Source of the DNA: an uncultured Coriobacteriaceae bacterium
GTDB taxonomy: Bacteria > Actinomycetota > Coriobacteriia > Coriobacteriales > QAMH01
Direction: 5' to 3'
NCBI GenBank assembly: GCA_902796975.1
Contig: CADBRF010000093.1
Location: 1 to 11,389 of the forward strand
Length of the DNA: 11,389 bases
Shown here: positions 6,265-11,389 of the stretch, one piece after another
Layout: each line of letters opens with the position of its first letter
How positions within the stretch are numbered: position 1 is the stretch's first letter
Made by a program: the position numbers and the translations under genes
Notes under the pieces: model-generated
The model's database searches: none
What the model was told of the DNA's origin: nothing
Seen by the model: only the letters and a program-made list of their open reading frames with translations

Positions 6265-7005
6265 ATGAGCAGAAAATCGTTTTCCTCCTGTGCTGCGACG
6301 CGATCCGGCATAAAGGATGTGTGGAACGCATTCATGGTGGAGGACGCGAAGATGATGGCCGAGGATATCCCCCTCTGCCCGACCACAGCACGGCGCGTGC
6401 CACGCGAAATCATTACATGGACCGAAGCCAAACGCATTTACCTTCGTCAGCTTCGCCGCGGTGACAAAGAATTTCACAGCGACGCATTCGTATGCTGGTA
6501 TATCGACGACTTCAAGTTCGATAGTAGAAGCGGAATATGGCGTCGCCCGCTAGCGGCAATGAAGGTCCTCAGACACTTCACGGGCATCATCACCCCGGAT
6601 TTCTCAATCTGCCAGGACTTCCCAAAACCATGGAAGCTCTTCAACACCTACCGCATGCGAGCATTCGGCTACTGGTGCGGCGTTTTGGGCCTCGAGGTCA
6701 TCAACAACGTCCGCTGGGGCACCCGCGAGACATGGGGCTACTGCTTTGTCGGCATACCCAGGCACAGCATCGTTGCCATCGGCACCGTGGCAAGTGGGTT
6801 ACGCTTGCGGAAGAACCGCCCTCTGTTCGAGCAGGGGCTAGCCGAGATGGTCCGCGTGCTGGAGCCTCATACCATTTTGGTCTACGGCTCCGCTAATTAC
6901 GCTTGTCTGCATGACCTGCAGAAGCAGGGAATAAGAATCATCGCTTATCAGGGCTCCACCGCAAAACGGTTTGCGAAGGCGGGTGATTCCAATGAGCAAA
7001 AGTAG
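6265..7005 (+). CDS. DUF4417 domain protein
   Basis: Residues about 27-232 of this 246-residue protein match the DUF4417 pattern as I know it: DIPLCPTT near 34, CWYIDDFKFDS (77-87), GIITPDFSICQDFPKPWKLF (107-126), VRWGTRETWGYCFVGIP (149-165) and EPHTILVYGS (200-209). The family occurs in phage and integrative-element settings and has no settled biochemical role. There is no signal peptide or membrane segment. The start follows an AGAGAGG site buried in a hairpin; Met24 is an alternative with a poorer site. Its stop lies 14 bases inside the next gene, so translation of the two is probably coupled. It leads the operon and may set the dose of the downstream ParB-like protein, which is inference. 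Confidence 0.82.
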   Translation: MSRKSFSSCAATRSGIKDVWNAFMVEDAKMMAEDIPLCPTTARRVPREIITWTEAKRIYLRQLRRGDKEFHSDAFVCWYIDDFKFDSRSGIWRRPLAAMKVLRHFTGIITPDFSICQDFPKPWKLFNTYRMRAFGYWCGVLGLEVINNVRWGTRETWGYCFVGIPRHSIVAIGTVASGLRLRKNRPLFEQGLAEMVRVLEPHTILVYGSANYACLHDLQKQGIRIIAYQGSTAKRFAKAGDSNEQK

Positions 7006-7492
7006 CAGCGGACTTTTCGCTAGGACGATAGGCACATGGGCATCGGTTACGCAAGATGCTCCACAATTGCTTAGCACGCGATTCCGCAAGTTGGTAATCA
7101 AGGAAGCGGATGATATTAAATCAATACCGGCGAATGAAATCCGCTTCAGTCAAACGTCTGTAAACGGCTCTCAAGAGATTATCGATAGTATGGTGAAGAA
7201 CGGATGGGTGGGAGACCCCATTGACGTAGTGACGATGCCTGACGGAGGATTGACAACGATAGACAATACCCGTGTCGTTGCCGCCCAGATAGCTGGGATC
7301 GACGTTAAAGCGCGCATCCACGCCCATGATGAACTGATTACTGATCCAAAGACTGCCAGAAGGCTCAGCACGAAGAAGGGCGGAATCCCAACAACATGGG
7401 GTGAAGCCGCCAAGTTCCGCATCGCGAAGCAGAACTCGTCGTTCAGGAAGAACAATCCCATGGGCTCGTATAAAATGGGAAAGATAAACTAA
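6992..7492 (+). CDS. ParB-like nuclease-fold protein, polymorphic-toxin type
   Basis: The 166-residue protein (from ATG 6992) carries a ParB/sulfiredoxin-like domain at about 42-112: IPANEIRFSQTSVNGSQEII, GWVGDPIDVVTMPDGGLTTI, DNTRVVAAQIAGIDVKARIH. Residues 132-164 (PTTWGEAAKFRIAKQNSSFR, NPMGSYKMG) match the tail seen in toxin C-terminal modules of this type. Those modules usually end very large secreted proteins; here the domain stands alone with no export signal. An in-frame TTG at 6971 would give a longer protein, but it has no ribosome site. The gene overlaps DUF4417 by 14 bases and is followed 12 bases later by an SMI1-like gene, the usual toxin-immunity order. Nuclease activity and toxicity are inferred from the family, not visible directly. 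Confidence 0.75.
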   Translation: MSKSSSGLFARTIGTWASVTQDAPQLLSTRFRKLVIKEADDIKSIPANEIRFSQTSVNGSQEIIDSMVKNGWVGDPIDVVTMPDGGLTTIDNTRVVAAQIAGIDVKARIHAHDELITDPKTARRLSTKKGGIPTTWGEAAKFRIAKQNSSFRKNNPMGSYKMGKIN

Positions 7493-7504
7493 GGAGAAAC
7501 TGTC

Positions 7505-7864
7505 ATGATTCTTTACGATCCAAGCGAGGTTTACAGCGGGTTCTCGTTCCCCTGGGAGCTTGAGCACATCGCGGACTTGGGGCTCGAGGACCTCGACGCC
7601 TGGTTCCTGATGGACGCGACGCTGGGAGCCGACTACATCAAGGACCTCGCAGAACGCTATCCCGAACGACACCTAGTGCCGTTCGCCAAGCGCTCCGACT
7701 GCGATGACGTCGCCTGCTTCGAGCTGGAGAAGCCGGGCAAGGTGGTAATCGTGCATGACTTCGCCGACCCCGGCTGGGAGAGCCGCGAGGAGTACGACAC
7801 ATTCTGGGACTGGTTCCGCTCCGCCATAGACTTGCTCATCGAGCGCGCAGAAGAGGAAGCGTAA
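7505..7864 (+). CDS. SUKH (SMI1/KNR4) family immunity-like protein
   Basis: The 119-residue acidic protein has the SMI1/KNR4 pattern: FPWELEHIADLGLEDLDAW (15-33), HLVPFAKRSDCDDVACFE (56-73), a beta strand KVVIVHDF (79-86) and the closing helix EYDTFWDWFRSAIDLLIERA (96-115). SUKH proteins are the commonest immunity proteins paired with nuclease toxins and act by binding the toxin in the cytosol. AAGGAG at 7491-7496 sets the start. It follows the ParB-like gene by 12 bases and precedes kptA by 16, so the set is one transcript. Immunity to the neighbour is a strong inference from family and order. Confidence 0.8.
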   Translation: MILYDPSEVYSGFSFPWELEHIADLGLEDLDAWFLMDATLGADYIKDLAERYPERHLVPFAKRSDCDDVACFELEKPGKVVIVHDFADPGWESREEYDTFWDWFRSAIDLLIERAEEEA

Positions 7865-7880
7865 TGGGAGAAGAGACGCT

Positions 7881-8432
7881 ATGGATTACGAGAAACTGAG
7901 CAAGGAAGTCTCCTATGCGCTGCGGCACGCGCCGCAGGAGTATGGGCTCGAGTTGGACAACGAGGGATTCGCCTCAATCGAACAGTTGCTGAAAGCCGTA
8001 AACGACCACGGCGCCTACGGGCGTAAAGTGATCCAGGAGGACTTGGAACACATTATCGAGACGTCTAAGAAGAAACGCCATGAGATTTCGGGCGATAGGA
8101 TCCGTGCTCTGTACGGTCACTCCGTTCTCAGACGCATATCAAAGGAGTGCGCGGAGCCTCCGTCTGCACTCTATCATGGCACCACGCACGAGGCATTGCC
8201 CAAGATAATGGAGGCAGGCCTGTTACCCATGGGCAGACAGTATGTGCACCTTTCGGTCGATGAGGAGACCGCGCTCAAGGTCGGTGTCAGGCGCGACCGA
8301 AATCCGGTGCTCCTCGAGGTGGATGCCGCCTCAGCAAGTGCTGGCGGAATCGCCTTCTACGTCGGCAATGACAAAGTATGGCTCTCTGATGCCATCCCTG
8401 CTTATTATCTCAAGATCCTGCGCGGAGAGTAG
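7881..8432 (+). CDS. kptA: RNA 2'-phosphotransferase (KptA/Tpt1 family)
   Basis: The 183-residue protein is full length for the family. YALRHAPQEYGLELDNEGF (12-30) holds the Arg15-His16 pair. RIRALYGHS (73-81) matches the IRAxQGHS motif with Arg75. YHGT (98-101), MGRQYVHLS (117-125) and AFYVGNDKVWLSDAIPAYYL (158-177) complete the NAD-binding fold. The enzyme uses NAD to remove an internal 2'-phosphate from RNA, giving ADP-ribose cyclic phosphate; some members ADP-ribosylate nucleic-acid 5' ends. Bacteria have no known need for the tRNA-splicing role, so its place as last gene of a toxin/immunity-like operon is notable. GGGAGAAGAG just upstream is the ribosome site. Confidence 0.93.
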   Translation: MDYEKLSKEVSYALRHAPQEYGLELDNEGFASIEQLLKAVNDHGAYGRKVIQEDLEHIIETSKKKRHEISGDRIRALYGHSVLRRISKECAEPPSALYHGTTHEALPKIMEAGLLPMGRQYVHLSVDEETALKVGVRRDRNPVLLEVDAASASAGGIAFYVGNDKVWLSDAIPAYYLKILRGE

Positions 8433-8532
8433 GTTTTTCCTGACCGAGTTCGCTCATGCGTCTACAGTTGCCAGTCGTCGTTAGGGCGCGGGTAGTCGGA
8501 TACTCGACAATTAGGCTCTCACGCATATGCGA

Positions 8533-9855
8533 TTAGTAGTAGAGGCTTGCCGCCCTCGCGACAACGTCCTCGAGCGTCACGTCCTCCTGCTCGTGCGTGT
8601 CCATATCGCGGAGCGTGACCTTGCCAGCAGCGAGCTCATCTGGACCCACGATGATGGCAGCGCGGGCATTGGACTTCCCAGCAACCTTGAGCTGCGATTT
8701 GAGCGAACGTCCCTGGGTATCGCCCACAGCGGGAATGCCCGTATCGCGGAGCTGCTGCAAAATGCCGAAGGCCTTTGCTCTCACGCTCTCGTCCACGCAG
8801 GCGACGTAGATGGGACGCACCGCACCCGGGTCGAGCTGGATGCCAAAGGCCTCGAGCACGAGCATGATGCGCTCGAAGCCAAGCGCGAAGCCGAGGCCGG
8901 TCACATCGGGGCCACCGATTTCGGCCATGAGTTTGTCGTAGCGGCCGCCACCGCCGATGGCGCTCTGGGCGCCAAGGCCTGCGGACTCGCCATTGACCTG
9001 CACCTCGAAGACCGTGCCGGTGTAGTAGTCGAAACCGCGGACGAGACGAGGGTCCACAACGTAGGAGATTCCCGCAGCGTCGAGATAACCCTTCACGGCC
9101 TCGAAACGTTCGGCGCAAGGCTCGCAGAGGTTGTCGGAGAAGCGTGGCGCACCCTCCATGACCTCGTAGCACTGGGGGTTCTTGCAGTCGAAGCTGCGGA
9201 GCGGGTTGGTTTCGATGCGGCGCTGACAGTCTTCGCAGAGTTCGTCCTTGTGCTCCACCATGTAGGCGCGGACCTTCTCCGTATAGGCAGGACGGCAGGC
9301 GTCATCCCCCATGGAGTTGATGAGCAGGGTCATCTCCTCACGCGGGATGCCAAGCTCCTCGAAGAAGCGCATGCACATGATGATCATCTCGGCATCGGCG
9401 GAAGGGTCGGTTGCGCCGAGACACTCCACACCGAGCTGGTGGAACTCGCGCAGGCGGCCCTTCTGGGGGCGTTCCGCACGGAACATGGGGCCAGCGTAGA
9501 AGAGCTTGGCCGGTGCACCGCCCTGTGGCACGAGATTGTGCTGGGCAATGGCGCGGACAACGCTTGCGGTGCCCTCGGGGCGCAGCGCCAGGGTCTGGCT
9601 TGCCTTGAGGTGGCCGCCCTTCTTGAGGGTATCGAGCGCGCCAACTGAGTAGACGGTGAAGATTTCCTTCGAGGCGGCGTCCGTATCTTCACCCAGACCG
9701 CGCACGAAAAGATCCTTTTGCTCAAAGGTGGGGACCTCGATGGGTTCGTATCCATAGAGGCCGAAAATACGCCAAGCGCGGGTCAGGAACTCTTCCCATG
9801 CACGGGCAGTGGTGGGAAGCCAGTCCTCAGTGCCGCGAGGAGATTGAAATGCCAT
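8533..9855 (-). CDS. hisS: Histidine--tRNA ligase
   Basis: This class II synthetase charges tRNA-His with histidine in the cytosol. The 440 residues are the usual length. It starts with SPRGTEDWLP (5-14). ALRPEGTASVVRA (90-102) and FRAERPQKGRLREFHQLGVE (125-144) cover motif 2. LVRGFDYYTGTVFE (271-284) is the histidine-A site, and GLGFALGFERIML (320-332) is motif 3. The C-terminal anticodon-binding domain begins near 347. Cysteine pairs at 207/210, 224/229 and 244/247 lie in the insertion, as in many bacterial HisS proteins. The start ATG has GAAAGG about ten bases upstream. It lies downstream of rpmB on the same strand, past a terminator, so it needs its own promoter or readthrough. The usual partner aspS is not next to it on the 3' side: the neighbour kptA is convergent. 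Confidence 0.97.
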   Translation of the reverse strand: MAFQSPRGTEDWLPTTARAWEEFLTRAWRIFGLYGYEPIEVPTFEQKDLFVRGLGEDTDAASKEIFTVYSVGALDTLKKGGHLKASQTLALRPEGTASVVRAIAQHNLVPQGGAPAKLFYAGPMFRAERPQKGRLREFHQLGVECLGATDPSADAEMIIMCMRFFEELGIPREEMTLLINSMGDDACRPAYTEKVRAYMVEHKDELCEDCQRRIETNPLRSFDCKNPQCYEVMEGAPRFSDNLCEPCAERFEAVKGYLDAAGISYVVDPRLVRGFDYYTGTVFEVQVNGESAGLGAQSAIGGGGRYDKLMAEIGGPDVTGLGFALGFERIMLVLEAFGIQLDPGAVRPIYVACVDESVRAKAFGILQQLRDTGIPAVGDTQGRSLKSQLKVAGKSNARAAIIVGPDELAAGKVTLRDMDTHEQEDVTLEDVVARAASLYY

Positions 9856-9889
9856 TGCTCTGAGACCTTTCTCTCAACGCAAAACAGGG

Positions 9890-9921
9890 CTTAAAACAAC
9901 AGAAGGCCCGAAGGCCTTCTG
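9890..9921 (-). terminator. Intrinsic terminator downstream of rpmB
   Basis: CAGAAGGCC and GGCCTTCTG form a perfect 9-bp stem with a four-base loop (9900-9921). On the minus strand TTGTTTTAAG follows. It lies 27 bases past the rpmB stop and upstream of hisS, so it should separate the two genes. Confidence 0.8.
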
Positions 9922-9948
9922 GAGATAACGCATGCTGACACGCTCGAA

Positions 9949-10140
9949 CTAAGCGCGCGTGACCTTGCCGGCCTTGAGGCAACGCGTACAGACGTTGGCC
10001 TTATGGACATGGCCATTGGCTTCCTTGATGCGGACACGACGGATGTTCGGACGGAACATGCGGTTCGTGACACGATGGGAATGGCTGACGTTACGGCCAG
10101 CCTGCGGGTGCTTACCGCAGATATCGCATACCTGAGACAT
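9949..10140 (-). CDS. rpmB: 50S ribosomal protein L28
   Basis: The 63-residue protein matches L28: CDICGKHPQAGRNVSHSHR (5-23), TNRMFRPNIRRVRI (25-38) and VCTRCLKAGKV (50-60). The CxxC pairs at 5/8 and 51/54 show a zinc-binding version. L28 is a structural protein of the large subunit near the E site. The start ATG 10138-10140 has AAGGAG seven bases upstream. The leader holds an attenuator-like hairpin and U-run, and the gene is followed by a strong terminator, so it is probably transcribed alone. Confidence 0.96.
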   Translation of the reverse strand: MSQVCDICGKHPQAGRNVSHSHRVTNRMFRPNIRRVRIKEANGHVHKANVCTRCLKAGKVTRA

Positions 10141-10158
10141 GATGCAACTCCTTGCTCT

Positions 10159-10182
10159 AAAAAAACGGCATACTCACGCCGT
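10159..10182 (-). terminator. Attenuator-like terminator in the rpmB leader
   Basis: On the minus strand ACGGC and GCCGT pair around an eight-base loop and are followed directly by seven Us. It lies about five bases before the AAGGAG site of rpmB. No minus-strand gene ends upstream of it, so it acts in the rpmB leader itself if it acts at all. A second small hairpin (CGTGG / CCACG, 10197-10210) precedes it in the leader. Confidence 0.55.
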
Positions 10183-10220
10183 AACTACCTTGCAGACGTG
10201 GCACGCCACGCGAATACAGA

Positions 10221-10229
10221 ACTATAGCA
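10221..10229 (-). promoter_or_regulatory. Extended -10 promoter of rpmB
   Basis: The minus strand reads TGCTATAGT, an extended -10 element. The -35 region (GGTCAA, 17 bases upstream) is poor, as is common with extended -10 promoters. Transcription would start near 10214, giving a leader of about 75 bases that contains both hairpins. Confidence 0.45.
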
Positions 10230-10309
10230 CAAGTCTCCTGGAGTTGACCCTCGAACATGAAAAGTCGGTGGATGGCCGTGGCGAGCGAACGGTTTTCCCA
10301 CCACGAAAC

Positions 10310-10329
10310 GGTACAATATTCCATGTGCC
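10310..10329. promoter_or_regulatory. Promoter -10 with operator-like inverted repeat before the TetR gene
   Basis: TACAAT (10312-10317) is a good -10 for the TetR-family gene; no good -35 is seen. It overlaps an imperfect inverted repeat, GGTACA (10310-10315) with TGTGCC (10324-10329), one mismatch in six. Autoregulation by the TetR-family protein is inference. Confidence 0.35.
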
Positions 10330-10360
10330 AAACAGAGGGGGCGGCCATGGAGAAACCAAG

Positions 10361-10831
10361 ATGATGGAAGAATCCGAGAAGCGTTCCTATGAGACCAAGC
10401 TCGCCATTCTGAAGGCGGCAAGCCACCTGTGCGAGCGCAGGGAGTTTTCCCGCGTCAGCGTCGCCGCCATCGCCAAGGAGGCGCGCATCGGACGTTCGAG
10501 CTTCTACTACCACTTCTCCGACCGCAACGCCATGGTGTCCTGGCTCTCAGACGAGGGCTTCCGGCGAGGCATCGGGCAGATAGGCCGCACGATGGGCTGG
10601 TACGAGGGCCACCTCAAGACAACGAACATGCTCATCGACTACCACCCGCTCATCACCGGTGCGGCCAAGGCAAACGGCTATAGCTCCGCCGATGCCTCGT
10701 ACCTTCGCTACCGGCAGAAGAATCTCCTCGAGACGCTCGGCATGCGCCATGTGGAAATCACTCCCCGCCTGAGATTTCAGGTGATGGGCACCGCCTATCT
10801 CGAACAGCGGATGACAAGCGGCTACCTGTAA
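10361..10831 (+). CDS. TetR family regulator, truncated by an in-frame stop
   Basis: The 156-residue product has a TetR DNA-binding domain at about 10-60: ETKLAILKAASHLCERREFS, then VSVAAIAKEARIGRSSFYYH with the diagnostic FYYHFSDRNAMV. The rest is the start of the helical ligand and dimer domain. ATG 10361 is chosen because GGAG lies eight bases upstream. Translation stops at TAA 10829-10831, yet the same frame goes on with protein-like sequence to TAA 10916-10918. The full protein would be about 185 residues, the normal TetR length. This copy therefore probably lacks its last helix and may be inactive. A five-codon frame (ATG 10347, MEKPR) with a strong AGAGGGGG site ends inside its start. 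The gene is divergent from rpmB; its targets are unknown. Confidence 0.75.
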   Translation: MMEESEKRSYETKLAILKAASHLCERREFSRVSVAAIAKEARIGRSSFYYHFSDRNAMVSWLSDEGFRRGIGQIGRTMGWYEGHLKTTNMLIDYHPLITGAAKANGYSSADASYLRYRQKNLLETLGMRHVEITPRLRFQVMGTAYLEQRMTSGYL

Positions 10832-10918
10832 GGAAAGCTGGGGGACCTTTCGCCTCAGGAGTTCTGCAGAAGCCTCGAAACCATGATCCCCGCAGAACTC
10901 AAGAACGCGCTGGAATAA
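10832..10918 (+). pseudogene. Cut-off C-terminal segment of the TetR-family gene
   Basis: In the same frame as the TetR gene and directly after its TAA, 28 codons read GKLGDLSPQEFCRSLE then TMIPAELKNALE, followed by TAA. The charge pattern is that of an amphipathic terminal helix. A single base change at the first TAA would restore one open frame. Confidence 0.55.
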
Positions 10919-11065
10919 CACCAGAGAAACAACCGCAAATCATGCTCGCACTGGAACAGGCCGGCTGAAAAACAGCCATAGTCCGGCTTGCGCTGGAATA
11001 GGTGCAAAAAACCACCATAAATCGGGCTCATGCTGGGACAGGCGCCCAAAAAGCCGCCATAAAAG
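10906..11065. repeat. Degenerate tandem repeat, units about 40 bases
   Basis: Three to four diverged units follow each other. Each has a GCGCTGGAA-like block (near 10908, 10948, 10991, 11032 with variants) and most end in an AAAA(A)..CC.CCATA block (near 10973, 11014, 11052). The first block overlaps the lost end of the TetR gene. There is no constant repeat with unrelated spacers, so it is not CRISPR. From here to about 11160 I see no gene. Confidence 0.45.
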
Positions 11066-11167
11066 TGCCAGGATATCCCGATTTTTCTTCAGATTTGGCC
11101 AAGTAAACAGGACTTTTACGGCGATTTCACAGCACCATGGTCAGTTCACGCAGCCTGTAAAACAGCG

Positions 11168-11202
11168 AGATGCCGCACCTCCCCTTTGAAGATGCGGCAT
11201 CT
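11168..11202. repeat. Ten-bp inverted repeat, possible weak terminator
   Basis: AGATGCCGCA (11168-11177) pairs exactly with TGCGGCATCT (11193-11202) across a 15-base loop. On the minus strand CGCTGTTTT follows, so it may end transcription of the membrane-protein gene coming from the right edge. There is no U-run on the plus strand. Confidence 0.5.
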
Positions 11203-11243
11203 TAACGGTGCGATGTATCGAGCTGCTGCAGCGTTTTTAGCGC

Positions 11244-11389
11244 TTAGTAGAGCGTCGTGCCGTGGTCGACGTAGAGAATCGGTCTCTCACTCGCAGACTC
11301 GATACTCTTACGCCATGCCGAACGCAATGCACATGGCAGGAATCAGCGTGGCAGTAAGCACGATAACGACAACAGTTGGGATCCAGCCA
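11244..11389 (-). pseudogene. C-terminal end of a membrane protein, cut by window edge, possible frameshift
   Basis: In the frame ending at TAA 11308-11310 the minus strand reads GWIPTVVVIVLTATLIPAMC then IAFGMA-stop, a clear membrane helix. One base out of frame the sequence goes on as WRKSIESASERPILYVDHGT then TLY-stop (TAA 11244-11246). That would be a natural positively charged cytosolic tail after a helix. Either the protein ends at 11308 and the tail is chance, or a frameshift near 11311 has split one gene. The family cannot be told from this fragment. Confidence 0.4.

Noticed and set aside
7121..7672. Minus-strand open frame of 183 codons
   Set aside because: It runs antisense across the ParB-like gene, the gap and the SUKH gene. 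All of those have good starts and family matches.
8522..8531. Palindrome CGCATATGCG next to the hisS stop
   Set aside because: It is ten bases with no loop and no U-run, so it is not a terminator, and a short palindrome of this size can arise by chance.
8527..9648. Long plus-strand open frame of 373 codons
   Set aside because: It lies antisense to hisS, which has every family motif. Its His/Glu/Leu-rich composition is that of a reverse-strand shadow in GC-rich DNA.
10547..10921. Minus-strand open frame of 124 codons
   Set aside because: It is antisense to the TetR gene, which has a clear HTH motif and ribosome site.
10906..11065. CRISPR array
   Set aside because: The units are diverged along their whole length, with no exact repeat separated by unique spacers, and no cas gene is near.

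Overview
The window most likely comes from a member of the Coriobacteriia (Collinsella/Olsenella-like Actinomycetota). The housekeeping block hisS plus rpmB, a CxxC-type ribosomal protein L28, moderately high GC and a Gram-positive sortase-anchored surface protein fit that. The genus is inference from protein character, not from a search.

Layout. (1) 1-5300, accessory island. A decayed gene 3' end (about 3-93) opens the window. A minus-strand pair follows: a HipB-like XRE regulator and a RhuM-Fic fusion (170-1340). These are divergent from an unrecognised winged-helix protein (1416-2222), with a GTAC-centred palindrome between them. Next come a single-domain rhodanese (2330-2731) and a 676-residue repeat-domain surface protein with an NPNTG sorting signal (2850-4880). 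A second, diverged copy of the same decayed gene end lies at 5200-5290, so the island is bracketed by homologous remnants. (2) 5525-8432, toxin/immunity-like cassette. An XRE regulator on the minus strand diverges from a four-gene plus-strand operon: DUF4417 protein, ParB-like nuclease-fold protein of polymorphic-toxin type, SUKH (SMI1/KNR4) immunity-like protein, and KptA/Tpt1 RNA 2'-phosphotransferase. The 233-nt divergent gap holds a perfect operator-like palindrome, a predicted three-way-junction RNA of tRNA-like proportions, and a long hairpin burying the Shine-Dalgarno sequence of the first gene. (3) 8533-10140, core genes on the minus strand: hisS and rpmB, with an intrinsic terminator between them and an attenuator-like terminator in the rpmB leader. 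(4) 10141-11389: a TetR-family regulator cut short by an in-frame TAA, a degenerate tandem repeat, a hairpin, and the C-terminal end of a membrane protein entering from the right edge, possibly frameshifted.

How the parts may work together. Both XRE genes sit next to a toxin-like module and each has a GTAC-centred palindrome in its upstream gap, which suggests autoregulated toxin-antitoxin-like units. The most interesting unit is the XRE / DUF4417 / ParB-like / SUKH / KptA cassette with its structured leader. It combines a probable nucleic-acid-damaging domain, an immunity fold and an RNA end-modifying enzyme under apparent translational control. Its function as a unit is inference.
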